This document shows, one piece after another, positions 56,793-64,000 of a DNA stretch of 64,000 nt (the first letter of the stretch is position 1; each line of letters opens with the position of its first letter). A program made the translations under genes and the position numbers. The notes beneath the pieces were generated by a model. That model did no database searches. It was not told the DNA's origin and saw nothing but the letters and a program-made list of their open reading frames with translations. This stretch comes from Gammaproteobacteria bacterium LSUCC0057 (lineage in GTDB: Bacteria; Pseudomonadota; Gammaproteobacteria; Pseudomonadales; Porticoccaceae), in NCBI GenBank assembly GCA_004535795.1, contig SPIA01000001.1, positions 547,126-611,125 of the forward strand, in the 5' to 3' direction.

Positions 56793-57938
56793 GTGACTGA
56801 GCTGAGTCGCCATAGCGCATCGGCAGAGAGGCCGGTTGCAGCGCACGTTGAATACGACGTCGACCTCACTACCGCCAATAGCTTGGCGCTGCCGTGCCGC
56901 GCCGAGCGGCTAATTCGCTGCCGCTCGCTGCAGGAGCTGCGCGCCGCACGCCATTACGCCTGCGCCGAACAGTTGCCGATTACGCTGCTGGGCGGTGGCA
57001 GCAATTCGCTCTGTCCACCGACCATAGAGGGTCTTGTGGTAAAAATTGAAGCGCCGCTGTCCGGGGCCGGTGGCCGCTGCTACAGCGAGCTGACGCAGGG
57101 TGCCGATAGCCGCTCGGTGATTATTGAGGTTGCCGCTGGGGTCAACTGGGCGCAGTTGGTTGCAGAGACGGTCGCCGCGGGTCTCGCTGGGTTGGAAAAT
57201 CTCGCGCTGATCCCCGGTACGGTCGGCGCCGCTCCCATTCAAAATATCGGCGCCTACGGTGTCGAGTTGGCCGATGTTCTACACAGCGTCGATTTCTACG
57301 ATTGGCATAGCGATCAACTGCTGTCACTGAGTGTCCAAGAGTGCCAGTTGGGCTACCGCGACAGCCGCTTCAAAGGCGAGTTGGCCGGGCAGGGCGCGGT
57401 GCTCTCGGTGCGATTGACACTGCAGCGCGAGCGCGCTGATACGCGTTACCAGACCAGTTACCCGGCGCTGGCTACAGCGCTGCGCAAAGCGGGCGAGAAT
57501 GCCCCCAGTGCGGCCTCGATCGCCCGCGCGGTCTGCGCTATTCGCCGCAGCAAACTGCCCGAACCAGCAACTGAGCCCAATGCCGGCAGTTTTTTTAAAA
57601 ACCCGGTTGTCGCTCAAGAGCAGTTTGCACGGCTGTTGCAGCGCTACCCAGCCATACCCCACTACCCCAGCGCCATTGATGGCTGTGTCAAAATTGCCGC
57701 GGCTTGGCTGATTGAACAGTGCGGATTAAAAGGTTACCGCAGCGGTGCAGTGGCCACCCATGCACGGCAGCCGCTGGTGCTGGTCAATGTCGGGGGCGCC
57801 GATTTGGCGGCACTGCTGACATTTGCCGAGCAGATAGCGGAGGCGGTTAAACAGAAATTTGCTATCGCGCTTGAGCGTGAGCCGCAGCCGCCGACGGCTT
57901 TTGTCTGGTCGCAGAGCGAGGCGCCTAGTGCTGTTTGA
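56793..57938 (+). CDS. murB: UDP-N-acetylenolpyruvoylglucosamine reductase
   Basis: FAD-dependent second step of UDP-MurNAc synthesis. 381 residues, type I MurB: GGGSNSLCPP binds FAD, GLENLALIPGTVGAAPIQNIGAYG is the core FAD motif, YRDSRFKGEL and the catalytic Ser in NAGSFFKNPVV. It has an N-terminal extension of ~20 residues. The stop overlaps the start of the AlkB-type repair gene. Confidence 0.95.
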   Translation: MTELSRHSASAERPVAAHVEYDVDLTTANSLALPCRAERLIRCRSLQELRAARHYACAEQLPITLLGGGSNSLCPPTIEGLVVKIEAPLSGAGGRCYSELTQGADSRSVIIEVAAGVNWAQLVAETVAAGLAGLENLALIPGTVGAAPIQNIGAYGVELADVLHSVDFYDWHSDQLLSLSVQECQLGYRDSRFKGELAGQGAVLSVRLTLQRERADTRYQTSYPALATALRKAGENAPSAASIARAVCAIRRSKLPEPATEPNAGSFFKNPVVAQEQFARLLQRYPAIPHYPSAIDGCVKIAAAWLIEQCGLKGYRSGAVATHARQPLVLVNVGGADLAALLTFAEQIAEAVKQKFAIALEREPQPPTAFVWSQSEAPSAV

Positions 57939-58554
57939 TCACCATACTATCGCGCTGACCGGGGCAGAGCCGCAGCAGTTGCAGCTCGACTACTATCCGC
58001 GTTGGCTCAACACTGCCCGCGCTGACGAGATCTTACAGCTAGCTGAGCAGCTCGACTGGCGGCAAGATCAGCTGAGAATGTTTGGCCGTACCATCGACGT
58101 GCCGCGCCTGCACTGCTGGTACCGCACCGACGGCGTCAATAGCAGCGGGGTCGACTATCGCTGGTCGGGCGTGCAGATGGTGGCGGCGCCGGCGCCGAGC
58201 TGGCTGGCGCAGCTCACTGAGCAGATCGCCGCACTGGCCGGTCACCCCCTCAACCGTTGTCTGGCCAATTTTTACCGAGATGGCCGCGACAGCGTCGATT
58301 GGCACGCCGACGACGAGCCAGAATTGGGTAGTAATCCGCTTATCGCCTCGCTGTCTGTCGGTGCCAGCCGGCGCTTTCAGCTGCGCCACCGTCACACCAA
58401 AGAGTTGCAGACACTGCAGTTAGAACACGGTTCGCTGTTGATTATGGGCGCTGGGGTGCAGCGCTATTGGCACCATCGCGTCCCCAAAACCGCCAAGCCG
58501 ACCTCACCGCGGTTCAATTTTACCCTGCGCTATATTGCGCCGACAGCTGAGTGA
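57928..58554 (+). CDS. AlkB-type 2-oxoglutarate/Fe(II) DNA-repair dioxygenase
   Basis: Oxidative demethylase of alkylated bases. 208 residues from a GTG that overlaps murB by 11 bp. Iron ligands His126 and Asp128 in DWHADDE and the distal His183 in HHRVPK; Arg195/Arg201 in RFNFTLR bind 2-oxoglutarate. The FGRTIDVPRLHCWY and NFYRDGRDSVDWH segments resemble ALKBH2/3-type bacterial proteins. Not related to the alkane hydroxylase AlkB at 5.1-6.2 kb. uvrC follows after 7 bp. Confidence 0.88.
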   Translation: MLFDHHTIALTGAEPQQLQLDYYPRWLNTARADEILQLAEQLDWRQDQLRMFGRTIDVPRLHCWYRTDGVNSSGVDYRWSGVQMVAAPAPSWLAQLTEQIAALAGHPLNRCLANFYRDGRDSVDWHADDEPELGSNPLIASLSVGASRRFQLRHRHTKELQTLQLEHGSLLIMGAGVQRYWHHRVPKTAKPTSPRFNFTLRYIAPTAE

Positions 58555-58561
58555 GCGGCCG

Positions 58562-60382
58562 ATGAGTTTCGATCACAGCGCTTTTCTCGCCTCGCTGACC
58601 GAGCGCCCCGGCGTCTACCAGATGTTGGACAGCGACGGTGTGGTGATTTATGTCGGCAAAGCGAAAAACCTCAAACGCCGGGTTGCCAGTTATTTTCGCC
58701 GCAGCGGCTTAGCGCCAAAAACCCGCGCACTGGTCGCGCGCATCGCCGCCATGCAGGTGACCATTACCGAGACTGAAACCGAGGCGCTGCTGCTTGAGAA
58801 CAACCTGATCAAGCAGTACCAGCCCAACTACAACGTGCTGCTGCGCGACGACAAATCCTACCCGTATATTTTTCTCTCCGACCGCGACCAGTACCCACGC
58901 CTGGCGCTACACCGCGGGCCAAAACGGCAAAAAGGGGCCTATTTTGGCCCCTTCCCGAGCAAATATGCGGTGCGCGAGAGCTTGGGGTTTTTGCAAAAAG
59001 TGTTCAAGGTGCGCCAGTGCGACGACAGTTTTTTTCGCAACCGCTCGCGGCCCTGTTTACAACATCAAATTAAACGCTGTAGCGCCCCTTGCGTCGGTCT
59101 GATCAGCCCCGAGCAGTACGCTGCCGATGTCGAGAAAACACAGCTCTATCTGCAGGGTAAAAGTTCGCGATTGATGCGCAGTCTAGAGCAGGAGATGGAG
59201 CGCGCCGCTGAGTCGCTGCAGTTTGAACAGGCGGCGGAGTTTCGCGACCAAATCTCGGCGTTGCGGCAGATTCAGGCCGAGCAGGTGATCGAGCAGGGCA
59301 TTGCCACCATCGATGTCATCAGCGCCGCTTACGCCGGCGGCAGTGCCTGCGTGCACGTGCTGTTTGTCCGCCAGGGCAAAGTGCTGGGCAGCCGCAGCTA
59401 CTATCCAAAAGTGCCGTTAGCTGACTCGGTGGCTGAGGTGCTTGAACAGTTTTTACCTGCGCTCTACCTGACCGGCGACGGCCGCCCCGATCTGCCCAAA
59501 GAGCTGATTGTCAGTGACCCCTTTGAGGGCCAGCAGGCGCTAGCCGAGGCGCTCACTGCCTTGGCGGGTCGCCAGGTGGCACTCCGCCATCAGGTGCGCG
59601 CAGTGCGCAGCAAGTGGTTGCAGTTGGCGCAGCGTACCGCCAACCACAATCTGGCCGCCAAACTGGCTAGCAAAGAGAATATGCAACAGCGCTTGGAGGC
59701 GCTCGCCCAAGAGTTGCAGCTCGACGAGCTGCCCAACCGCATGGAGTGCTTTGATATCAGCCACAGCAGCGGAGAAGCGGTGGTAGCCTCGTGCGTGGTG
59801 TTCGATGGCAACGGCCCGCTGAAAAGTGATTACCGCCGCTTTAACATTGATGGGGTCACCGCCGGCGATGATTACGCGGCGATGGAGCAGGCGCTGCGCC
59901 GCCGCTATGCCCGTTTGGTCAACGGCGAGGGGCGCATGCCCGATATCCTATTTATCGATGGCGGCAAAGGGCAGCTCGGCGTCGCCCAGCGGGTACTTGC
60001 CGACTTGGGGGTCAACGATCTCTGCTTGGTCGGGGTCGCCAAAGGGGTCACCCGCAAGCCGGGATTGGAGACATTGATTGTCGCCGATAGCGGCCGCGAA
60101 ATCGTCCGTCCGGCACAGGCGGCACTGCACCTGATTCAGCAGATTCGCGACGAGGCACACCGTTTTGCCATTACCGGCCACAAGCAGCGTCGCGATAAAA
60201 AGCGCAGCAGCTCCGGGCTGCAGGATATACCCGGCGTTGGGCCGCAGCGCCGCCGCGACTTGCTGAAATATTTTGGTGGTTTGCAAGAGATTAAGCGCGC
60301 CAGTGTCGCCGACCTGATGAAAGTGGCCAATATCAATAAAAAGGTCGCCGAAGCTATTTACAGTACCTTCCACAACCAGTAG
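58562..60382 (+). CDS. uvrC: UvrABC system protein C
   Basis: Dual-incision nuclease of nucleotide excision repair. 606 residues: GIY-YIG nuclease (GVYQML...VIYVGKAKNLKRR), UVR motif (~200-235), RNase H-like nuclease with FDISHSSGEAVVAS and LFIDGGKGQL, and tandem HhH at the C-terminus (GVGPQRRRDLLKYFGGL). ATG at 58562 chosen by homology; an earlier in-frame start lies inside the previous gene. pgsA follows after 39 bp. Confidence 0.96.
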   Translation: MSFDHSAFLASLTERPGVYQMLDSDGVVIYVGKAKNLKRRVASYFRRSGLAPKTRALVARIAAMQVTITETETEALLLENNLIKQYQPNYNVLLRDDKSYPYIFLSDRDQYPRLALHRGPKRQKGAYFGPFPSKYAVRESLGFLQKVFKVRQCDDSFFRNRSRPCLQHQIKRCSAPCVGLISPEQYAADVEKTQLYLQGKSSRLMRSLEQEMERAAESLQFEQAAEFRDQISALRQIQAEQVIEQGIATIDVISAAYAGGSACVHVLFVRQGKVLGSRSYYPKVPLADSVAEVLEQFLPALYLTGDGRPDLPKELIVSDPFEGQQALAEALTALAGRQVALRHQVRAVRSKWLQLAQRTANHNLAAKLASKENMQQRLEALAQELQLDELPNRMECFDISHSSGEAVVASCVVFDGNGPLKSDYRRFNIDGVTAGDDYAAMEQALRRRYARLVNGEGRMPDILFIDGGKGQLGVAQRVLADLGVNDLCLVGVAKGVTRKPGLETLIVADSGREIVRPAQAALHLIQQIRDEAHRFAITGHKQRRDKKRSSSGLQDIPGVGPQRRRDLLKYFGGLQEIKRASVADLMKVANINKKVAEAIYSTFHNQ

Positions 60383-60421
60383 CTTGTGGGGCTGATTTTG
60401 AGATGAAAAGGATGCCGCCCG

Positions 60422-60982
60422 ATGTGGAACTTGCCTAATCTGTTAACGCTGCTGCGCGTGGCGTTGATACCGGTGTTTGTGGTGGTTTACTACCTGCCGT
60501 GGCAGTGGCACCACATCGCCTCGGCAGTGATTTTTACTGTCGCGGCACTGACCGACTGGGTCGACGGTTACTTGGCGCGCAAGATGAACCTGATGACGCC
60601 ATTTGGCGCCTTTTTAGATCCAGTCGCCGACAAATTGATTGTCGCCACTGCGCTGATACTGCTCTTAGAGGTACACTCCGAGCCCTGGTTTGCACTGCCA
60701 GTGGTCATTATTATTGGCCGTGAGATAGTCATTTCTGCGCTGCGCGAGTGGATGGCAGAGATTGGCTCGCGCGGCGATGTCAAAGTGTCGATGATCGGTA
60801 AAATTAAAACCTGGGTGCAGATGGCAGCGGTGGTGGTGTTGTTAGTCGCCACCCCCGAACAACCTTGGCTGTTGTGGCTCGGTTATACCGCGATCGCCGC
60901 CGCCGCTCTGCTCACACTGTGGTCGATGGTGCTCTATCTCAAGCTGGCTTGGCCGCAGCTTAAAGCCAACAGCGAATCGTGA
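60422..60982 (+). CDS. pgsA: CDP-diacylglycerol--glycerol-3-phosphate 3-phosphatidyltransferase
   Basis: Makes phosphatidylglycerol-phosphate in the inner membrane. 186 residues, with MWNLPNLLTLLRVALIPVF and the CDP-alcohol phosphatidyltransferase motif D-G-x2-A-R-x8-G-x3-D-x3-D visible in DGYLARK...FGAFLDPVADK. Four to five membrane segments. The uvrC-pgsA-tRNA order is typical of gammaproteobacteria. Confidence 0.95.
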   Translation: MWNLPNLLTLLRVALIPVFVVVYYLPWQWHHIASAVIFTVAALTDWVDGYLARKMNLMTPFGAFLDPVADKLIVATALILLLEVHSEPWFALPVVIIIGREIVISALREWMAEIGSRGDVKVSMIGKIKTWVQMAAVVVLLVATPEQPWLLWLGYTAIAAAALLTLWSMVLYLKLAWPQLKANSES

Positions 60983-60988
60983 TAAAGG

Positions 60989-61016
60989 TTGATTTATTGC
61001 CGCTGTTCACTAGAAT
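60989..61016 (+). promoter_or_regulatory. Probable tRNA-Cys/Leu promoter
   Basis: TTGATT (60989-60994), 16-bp spacer and TAGAAT (61011-61016), about 80 bp before tRNA-Cys. It begins just after the pgsA stop. Confidence is moderate because both hexamers deviate from consensus. Confidence 0.55.
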
Positions 61017-61095
61017 AGCGACCTTGCTAAAAACCGCTGCGGTGCAGTAGCAAGCCCTAGCGGTCGGCAACAGCAACAGCTCCTTTGGATATGCA

Positions 61096-61169
61096 GGCGC
61101 GGTGGCAGAGTGGTCATGCCGACGACTGCAACTCGTCTTACGCCGGTTCGATTCCGACCCGCGCCTCCA
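61096..61169 (+). tRNA. tRNA-Cys(GCA)
   Basis: 74 nt including encoded CCA. Acceptor GGCGCGG pairs with CCGCGCC; anticodon loop ACTGCAACT region reads GCA; T-arm GCCGGTTCGATTCCGAC is present with one weak pair. Same place as cysT in E. coli. Confidence 0.94.
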
Positions 61170-61238
61170 TATCCAAGAGAGCTGTCAGTTCACAGCAACA
61201 CTCCCGGGCGTTCTGCTACGCCGTGGTTAGCCGCACAT

Positions 61239-61466
61239 GCCTCGGTGGCGAAATGGTAGACGATGGGCAGGATGCCCGAGTGTCGCGTGAGGCAGGACGC
61301 CGGAAGCGACGATGGCAAGGACGACCGAATGTCGCGTGAGGCAGGACGCCGGAAGCGACGATGGCAAGGACGACCGAATGTCGCGTGAGGCAGGACGCCG
61401 GAAGCGACGATGGCAAGGACGACCGAATGTCGCGTGAGGCAGGACGCCGGAAGCGACCGCAAGGGA
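61239..61466 (+). pseudogene. tRNA-Leu relic interrupted by a repeat array
   Basis: 61239-61262 equals the first 25 nt of the intact tRNA-Leu downstream except for one missing T in the D-loop; the preceding AGCCGCA(C)ATG also matches. The match stops at ...GTAGACG, where a ~195-bp repeat array begins. Directly after the array, 61458-61466 reads CGCAAGGGA, the next nine bases of the tRNA. After that the sequence is unrelated; anticodon loop, variable arm and T-arm are missing. It cannot give a functional tRNA. Confidence 0.75.
61263..61457. repeat. 49-bp tandem repeat inside the tRNA-Leu relic
   Basis: Units starting TGTCGCGTGAGGCAGGACGC lie at 61281, 61330, 61379 and 61428; the first three are identical over 49 bp, the fourth stops after 30 bp. 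A degenerate copy of the unit's last 19 bp (61263-61280, 14 of 19 matches including one flanking base) precedes them. No open coding sense is evident; peptide reading frames through it simply repeat. Confidence 0.9.
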
Positions 61467-61517
61467 ACCCCGCAGGGGCTCTGGTAAATTGAGCCTAAAG
61501 TAAGGCCAGCCGCATAT

Positions 61518-61606
61518 GCCTCGGTGGCGAAATTGGTAGACGCAAGGGACTTAAAATCCCTCGGTTGGAAACGACCGTGCCGGTTCGACCCCGGCCCGAG
61601 GCACCA
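61518..61606 (+). tRNA. tRNA-Leu(TAA)
   Basis: 89 nt including encoded CCA. Acceptor GCCTCGG pairs with CCGAGGC; anticodon loop CTTAAAA reads TAA; long variable arm TCGGTTGGAAACGACCG as in class II tRNAs; T-arm GCCGGTTCGACCCCGGC. Downstream 61607-61763 (157 bp) carries no recognised feature. Confidence 0.96.
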
Positions 61607-61763
61607 CTTCACAGCTAGAGCGGCCCGTGCTCTGAATGTTCGGTAAATTCAGTTGCCGCCTATCGCTGCCAACTCTATGATGTTCGCTCGCATTCGCTGC
61701 TGCCCAGGCCGCCAGCGCTTTAGCTGCGGAAAACTAGGTGGTTATTATTTAAGGAAGTTAGTG

Positions 61764-62267
61764 ATGTCAGATGCCGTTACTCTGTCAGTGGTCTGGCAGC
61801 AAACCAGCAGTGAACTTACCGCTGAGATCAAACAGTATTGGCTGGACGAGGGGCTAGTCTCTAGTGATGTCGCCGATCAGCGAGCCGATCAGGTGGTGGT
61901 TGTGGCGCGCAACAGCGATAACTCATTGGTGGCGCTCTCTTCGGTTGAAGCGCATTTTAGCCGGCGTTTTCAAAACTATTTCTACCTATTTCGAACCAGT
62001 GTCTCACGTCGCGCTGGTGGTCAGTTGCTCTCAAACCAGCTACTCAACACAACCTACCAAGAGCTCAATAATCGTTACTCATCAGAGCTTGATAGCCCGA
62101 TTGGCATCATGGCAGTGATAGAGAACAAACACTTGGCGCGACTTTATTACCAAGCTGTGGGTGCCCGCTCGCAGATGTTTTTTGCCGGTTATAACGCCAA
62201 TGGCCAACAGATTCGCCTGCGCTATTTTGAGGGCGCAACCATTCGCCCGCTGACCATTGAAAAATAG
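61764..62267 (+). CDS. GNAT-like protein of unknown function, first of a tandem pair
   Basis: 167 residues from the ATG at 61764, preceded by AAGGAAG at 61751-61757; earlier starts cross the tRNA spacer. I recognise no named family. The arrangement looks like a Gcn5-related N-acetyltransferase fold: N-terminal helix EIKQYWL, strands VVVVARNSDNSLVALSSVEA, an RTSVSRRAGGQLLS segment at the usual acetyl-CoA loop (~96-109), and MAVIENKHLARLYYQA resembling the beta5-alpha4 region. Its C-terminus FFAGYNANGQQIRLRYFEGA is shared with the next gene. Function unknown. Confidence 0.68.
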   Translation: MSDAVTLSVVWQQTSSELTAEIKQYWLDEGLVSSDVADQRADQVVVVARNSDNSLVALSSVEAHFSRRFQNYFYLFRTSVSRRAGGQLLSNQLLNTTYQELNNRYSSELDSPIGIMAVIENKHLARLYYQAVGARSQMFFAGYNANGQQIRLRYFEGATIRPLTIEK

Positions 62268-62274
62268 AGGTTCT

Positions 62275-62793
62275 ATGCCAACTGAAGTTGAAATCGTATG
62301 GCGGCATCAAAACGAGTCGATGGATCAAGAGCTTTTACAGTACTGGCAGTACAATGCTATTGCCGTCGACCCCGCGCACCGCGATAAGCGCCTGCGCCAG
62401 TTGGCTGCCGTCGCCCGCGATAGTCAAGGGTCTCTGGTAGGTGTAGCAACGATGTCGATCGTTAAGTTACCAGAGTTCAACAACTTTTTTTTTCACTACC
62501 GCACCAGCACTGCACTAGCAGCGCGTTCAGGTAACAGCCAGACCGATTACCGCCAGCGGGTTGATACCTATCTTTACGATAAGGTGTTCGCCTACTTTAA
62601 TCAGCGCTACGATCCCGCCGCAGCCAACCAGCCGATAGGTCTTTATATCACCGTTTCCACTCCACGCCGGCTCAAGGTGATGAGTGCAGCACAAGAGCCT
62701 TATAGCGGACTGTTGTTTGTTGGCTATAACCGTCGCGGTGAACAGCTGCACGTGAAATATTTTGACGGGGCAAGAATTGATCGGGTCAGTTGA
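62275..62793 (+). CDS. GNAT-like protein of unknown function, second of a tandem pair
   Basis: 172 residues, 7 bp after its paralogue. Shared landmarks: start IVWRHQ / VVWQQT, LLQYWQY / IKQYWLD, AAVARDSQGSLVGVAT / VVVARNSDNSLVALSS, FFFHYRTS / YFYLFRTS, and the C-terminus LFVGYNRRGEQLHVKYFDGARI / FFAGYNANGQQIRLRYFEGATI. The region matching the acetyl-CoA loop is altered and longer (ARSGNSQTDYRQRVDTYL), so this copy may bind a different ligand or be inactive. The two stand in an apparent operon after the tRNA genes. Function unknown. Confidence 0.68.
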   Translation: MPTEVEIVWRHQNESMDQELLQYWQYNAIAVDPAHRDKRLRQLAAVARDSQGSLVGVATMSIVKLPEFNNFFFHYRTSTALAARSGNSQTDYRQRVDTYLYDKVFAYFNQRYDPAAANQPIGLYITVSTPRRLKVMSAAQEPYSGLLFVGYNRRGEQLHVKYFDGARIDRVS

Positions 62794-62953
62794 CTCGCCA
62801 GCGCCACCAATAGGCGATCGCTAACCTCTGTCAAGCACGGCCATTGAGGCCGCGCAGTAGCCTCTAGTTAGACCGTTTAGTCATGGTTTTTGATTGTCTC
62901 GTGCTTGATGAGGCCTAGAATGCAGCCATTGATAGAACTGCCCGGAGGCGATC

Positions 62954-64000
62954 ATGACTGTCTATAAAACCCCTGAAAAAGAGTTTAACTTTCTGTTGAA
63001 CGAGGTGTTCGACTACGCCTCACTTGCGCAGTTGCCAGGCTTTGAGGATGCCAGCCCAGAGATGGTGGCCTCGGTGTTGCCAGAAGCGGCTAAATTTTTT
63101 GAGCAGATAGTCGCACCGACCAATCAACCCAGCGACCAGCAGGGCAGTAAGCTGGTCGATGGCAAAGTAAAAATTCCCGATGCGCTCGAAGGTGTCTACC
63201 CCCAGCTAGTTGAGGCGGGCTGGACTGCGCTGAGCGGTGATGCCGAGTACGGCGGCGCCGGGTTCCCCAACGTGGTCGGTCTCGCTGTACAAGAGATGCT
63301 GCAGTCGAGCAATTTGGGCTTCAGCTTGATGCCGATGCTCACGCAAGGTGTGGTGCACGCGCTGGACCTGTATGGCAGCGATGAGCAGAAGCAGACCTAT
63401 CTCAGCCACTTAATTACCGGCCACTGGTCGGGCACCATGAACCTAACCGAGCCCCAGGCCGGCACCGATTTGGGTGCAGTGCAGACCAAAGCGGTGCGCA
63501 ACGGTGATACTTATCTGATCAGCGGCCAGAAAATTTATATCACCTGGGGCGACCAAGAGATTACTGAGAACGTCATCCATCTGGTCTTGGCCCGCACCCC
63601 GGACGCTCCAGAGGGCGTTAAAGGGATCTCGATGTTCATTGTGCCCAAGTATTTGGTTAACGCCGACGGTTCAATTGCCGAGCGCAATGACGTCAAACCA
63701 GTCAATGTCGAGCACAAATTGGGTATTCACTCTAGCCCGACCTGTACCATGATGTTCGGTGAGGCCGGCGGTGCCACTGGCTATCTGGTCGGTGAAGAGG
63801 GCAAAGGGCTGGTCTACATGTTTGCAATGATGAACGCCGCCCGTCTCGCGGTCGGCCATCAAGGCGTAGCCGTCTCCGAGCGCGCATACCAACAAGCGGT
63901 GTGGTACGCCCGCGAGCGCGTTCAAGGCGCTGTTCAGGGTGTTGACGGCCGTGCGGCAATTATTCACCACGCCGATGTGCGCCGCATGTTGATGCAGATG
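62954..64000 (+). CDS. Acyl-CoA dehydrogenase, DmdC-like subfamily (C-terminus beyond window)
   Basis: FAD-dependent acyl-CoA dehydrogenase; 349 residues visible. MTVYKTPEKEFNFLLNEVFDY at the start (in parts KEFNFLLNEVFDY), TEPQAGTDLGAVQTKA (FAD/substrate loop), SGQKIYITWGDQEITENVIHLVLAR and VEHKLGIHSSPTCTM are typical of the ~600-residue family that includes MMPA-CoA dehydrogenase DmdC and fatty acyl-CoA dehydrogenases. The preceding CGGAGG (62942-62947) is the ribosome-binding site. Substrate cannot be told from the visible part; ordinary fatty acyl-CoA is the default. Confidence 0.88.
   Translation, partial: MTVYKTPEKEFNFLLNEVFDYASLAQLPGFEDASPEMVASVLPEAAKFFEQIVAPTNQPSDQQGSKLVDGKVKIPDALEGVYPQLVEAGWTALSGDAEYGGAGFPNVVGLAVQEMLQSSNLGFSLMPMLTQGVVHALDLYGSDEQKQTYLSHLITGHWSGTMNLTEPQAGTDLGAVQTKAVRNGDTYLISGQKIYITWGDQEITENVIHLVLARTPDAPEGVKGISMFIVPKYLVNADGSIAERNDVKPVNVEHKLGIHSSPTCTMMFGEAGGATGYLVGEEGKGLVYMFAMMNAARLAVGHQGVAVSERAYQQAVWYARERVQGAVQGVDGRAAIIHHADVRRMLMQM

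Noticed and set aside
61239-61606. Group I intron in tRNA-Leu(UAA), as known from cyanobacteria
   Set aside because: The interruption lies between D-arm and anticodon arm, not in the anticodon loop, and the downstream tRNA is complete on its own while the 3' part of the relic is missing.
61190-61612. 140-codon minus-strand reading frame over the tRNA-Leu region
   Set aside because: It runs antisense through a tRNA and the 49-bp repeats, giving a periodic peptide; no start signal or homologue recognised.
62794-62953. Promoter for the acyl-CoA dehydrogenase gene (TTGATT...TAGAAT near 62890-62921)
   Set aside because: Spacing is 20 bp for the best hexamers, or the -35 is poor at 16 bp; not strong enough to list.

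Overview
The window is chromosomal DNA of a GC-rich gammaproteobacterium. The evidence is the conserved order rpsB-tsf-pyrH-frr-uppS-cdsA-dxr-rseP-bamA-skp-lpxD-fabZ-lpxA-lpxB-rnhB-dnaE-accA, the comEC-msbA-lpxK-kdsB-murB block, uvrC-pgsA followed by tRNA genes, an EpmC-type EF-P hydroxylase, and a gammaproteobacterial SOS box (CTGT-N8-ACAG). An AlkB alkane hydroxylase, SCOT-type CoA transferase, acyl-CoA synthetase, enoyl-CoA hydratase, SDR and acyl-CoA dehydrogenase genes suggest a free-living, probably marine, hydrocarbon- and lipid-using bacterium. A Cellvibrionales/Spongiibacteraceae-like lineage is my guess only.

Layout. 1-7.3 kb: a 3'-truncated avtA, a eukaryotic-type hisA and a LysR regulator on the minus strand, divergent from scoAB. 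A ~1.1 kb array of palindromic repeats lies between the convergent scoB and alkB genes. alkB is divergent from an AraC-family regulator, with a two-copy direct repeat between them. 7.4-11.4 kb: SOS-controlled umuDC, a DEDDh exonuclease, a FolM/PTR1-like pteridine reductase and a YhhQ queuosine-precursor transporter. 11.4-14.2 kb: a tight minus-strand operon NTF2-like / SDR / DUF2878 / chalcone-isomerase-like / DUF3833 lipoprotein. 14.4-17.7 kb: SDR, enoyl-CoA hydratase and acyl-CoA synthetase. 17.8-24.7 kb: a minus-strand map-glnD-dapC-nth-(ArsC-like)-dapD group joining nitrogen signalling and lysine/peptidoglycan precursor synthesis.

25-45.3 kb: the large plus-strand translation / isoprenoid / outer-membrane biogenesis / lipid A block, ending with dnaE and accA. 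A FabH-like ketosynthase is inserted between rnhB and dnaE. 45.3-48.3 kb: epmC, pdxB and a convergent alaA. 48.4-48.7 kb: tRNA-Glu and tRNA-Gly with a clear promoter and terminator. 48.7-60.98 kb: a patatin-like phospholipase, a flavodoxin-like reductase, then comEC, msbA-lpxK-kdsB-murB, a DNA-repair AlkB-type dioxygenase, uvrC and pgsA. 61-61.6 kb: tRNA-Cys, a broken tRNA-Leu copy interrupted by a 49-bp tandem repeat, and an intact tRNA-Leu. 61.7-64 kb: two tandem paralogous GNAT-like proteins of unknown function and a 3'-truncated acyl-CoA dehydrogenase.

Most of the window is core genome. The least explained parts are the palindromic array, the interrupted tRNA-Leu, the GNAT-like pair, the eukaryotic-type HisA and the reduced DUF3833/DUF2878 operon. 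I see no prophage, insertion sequence, CRISPR array or anti-phage system.
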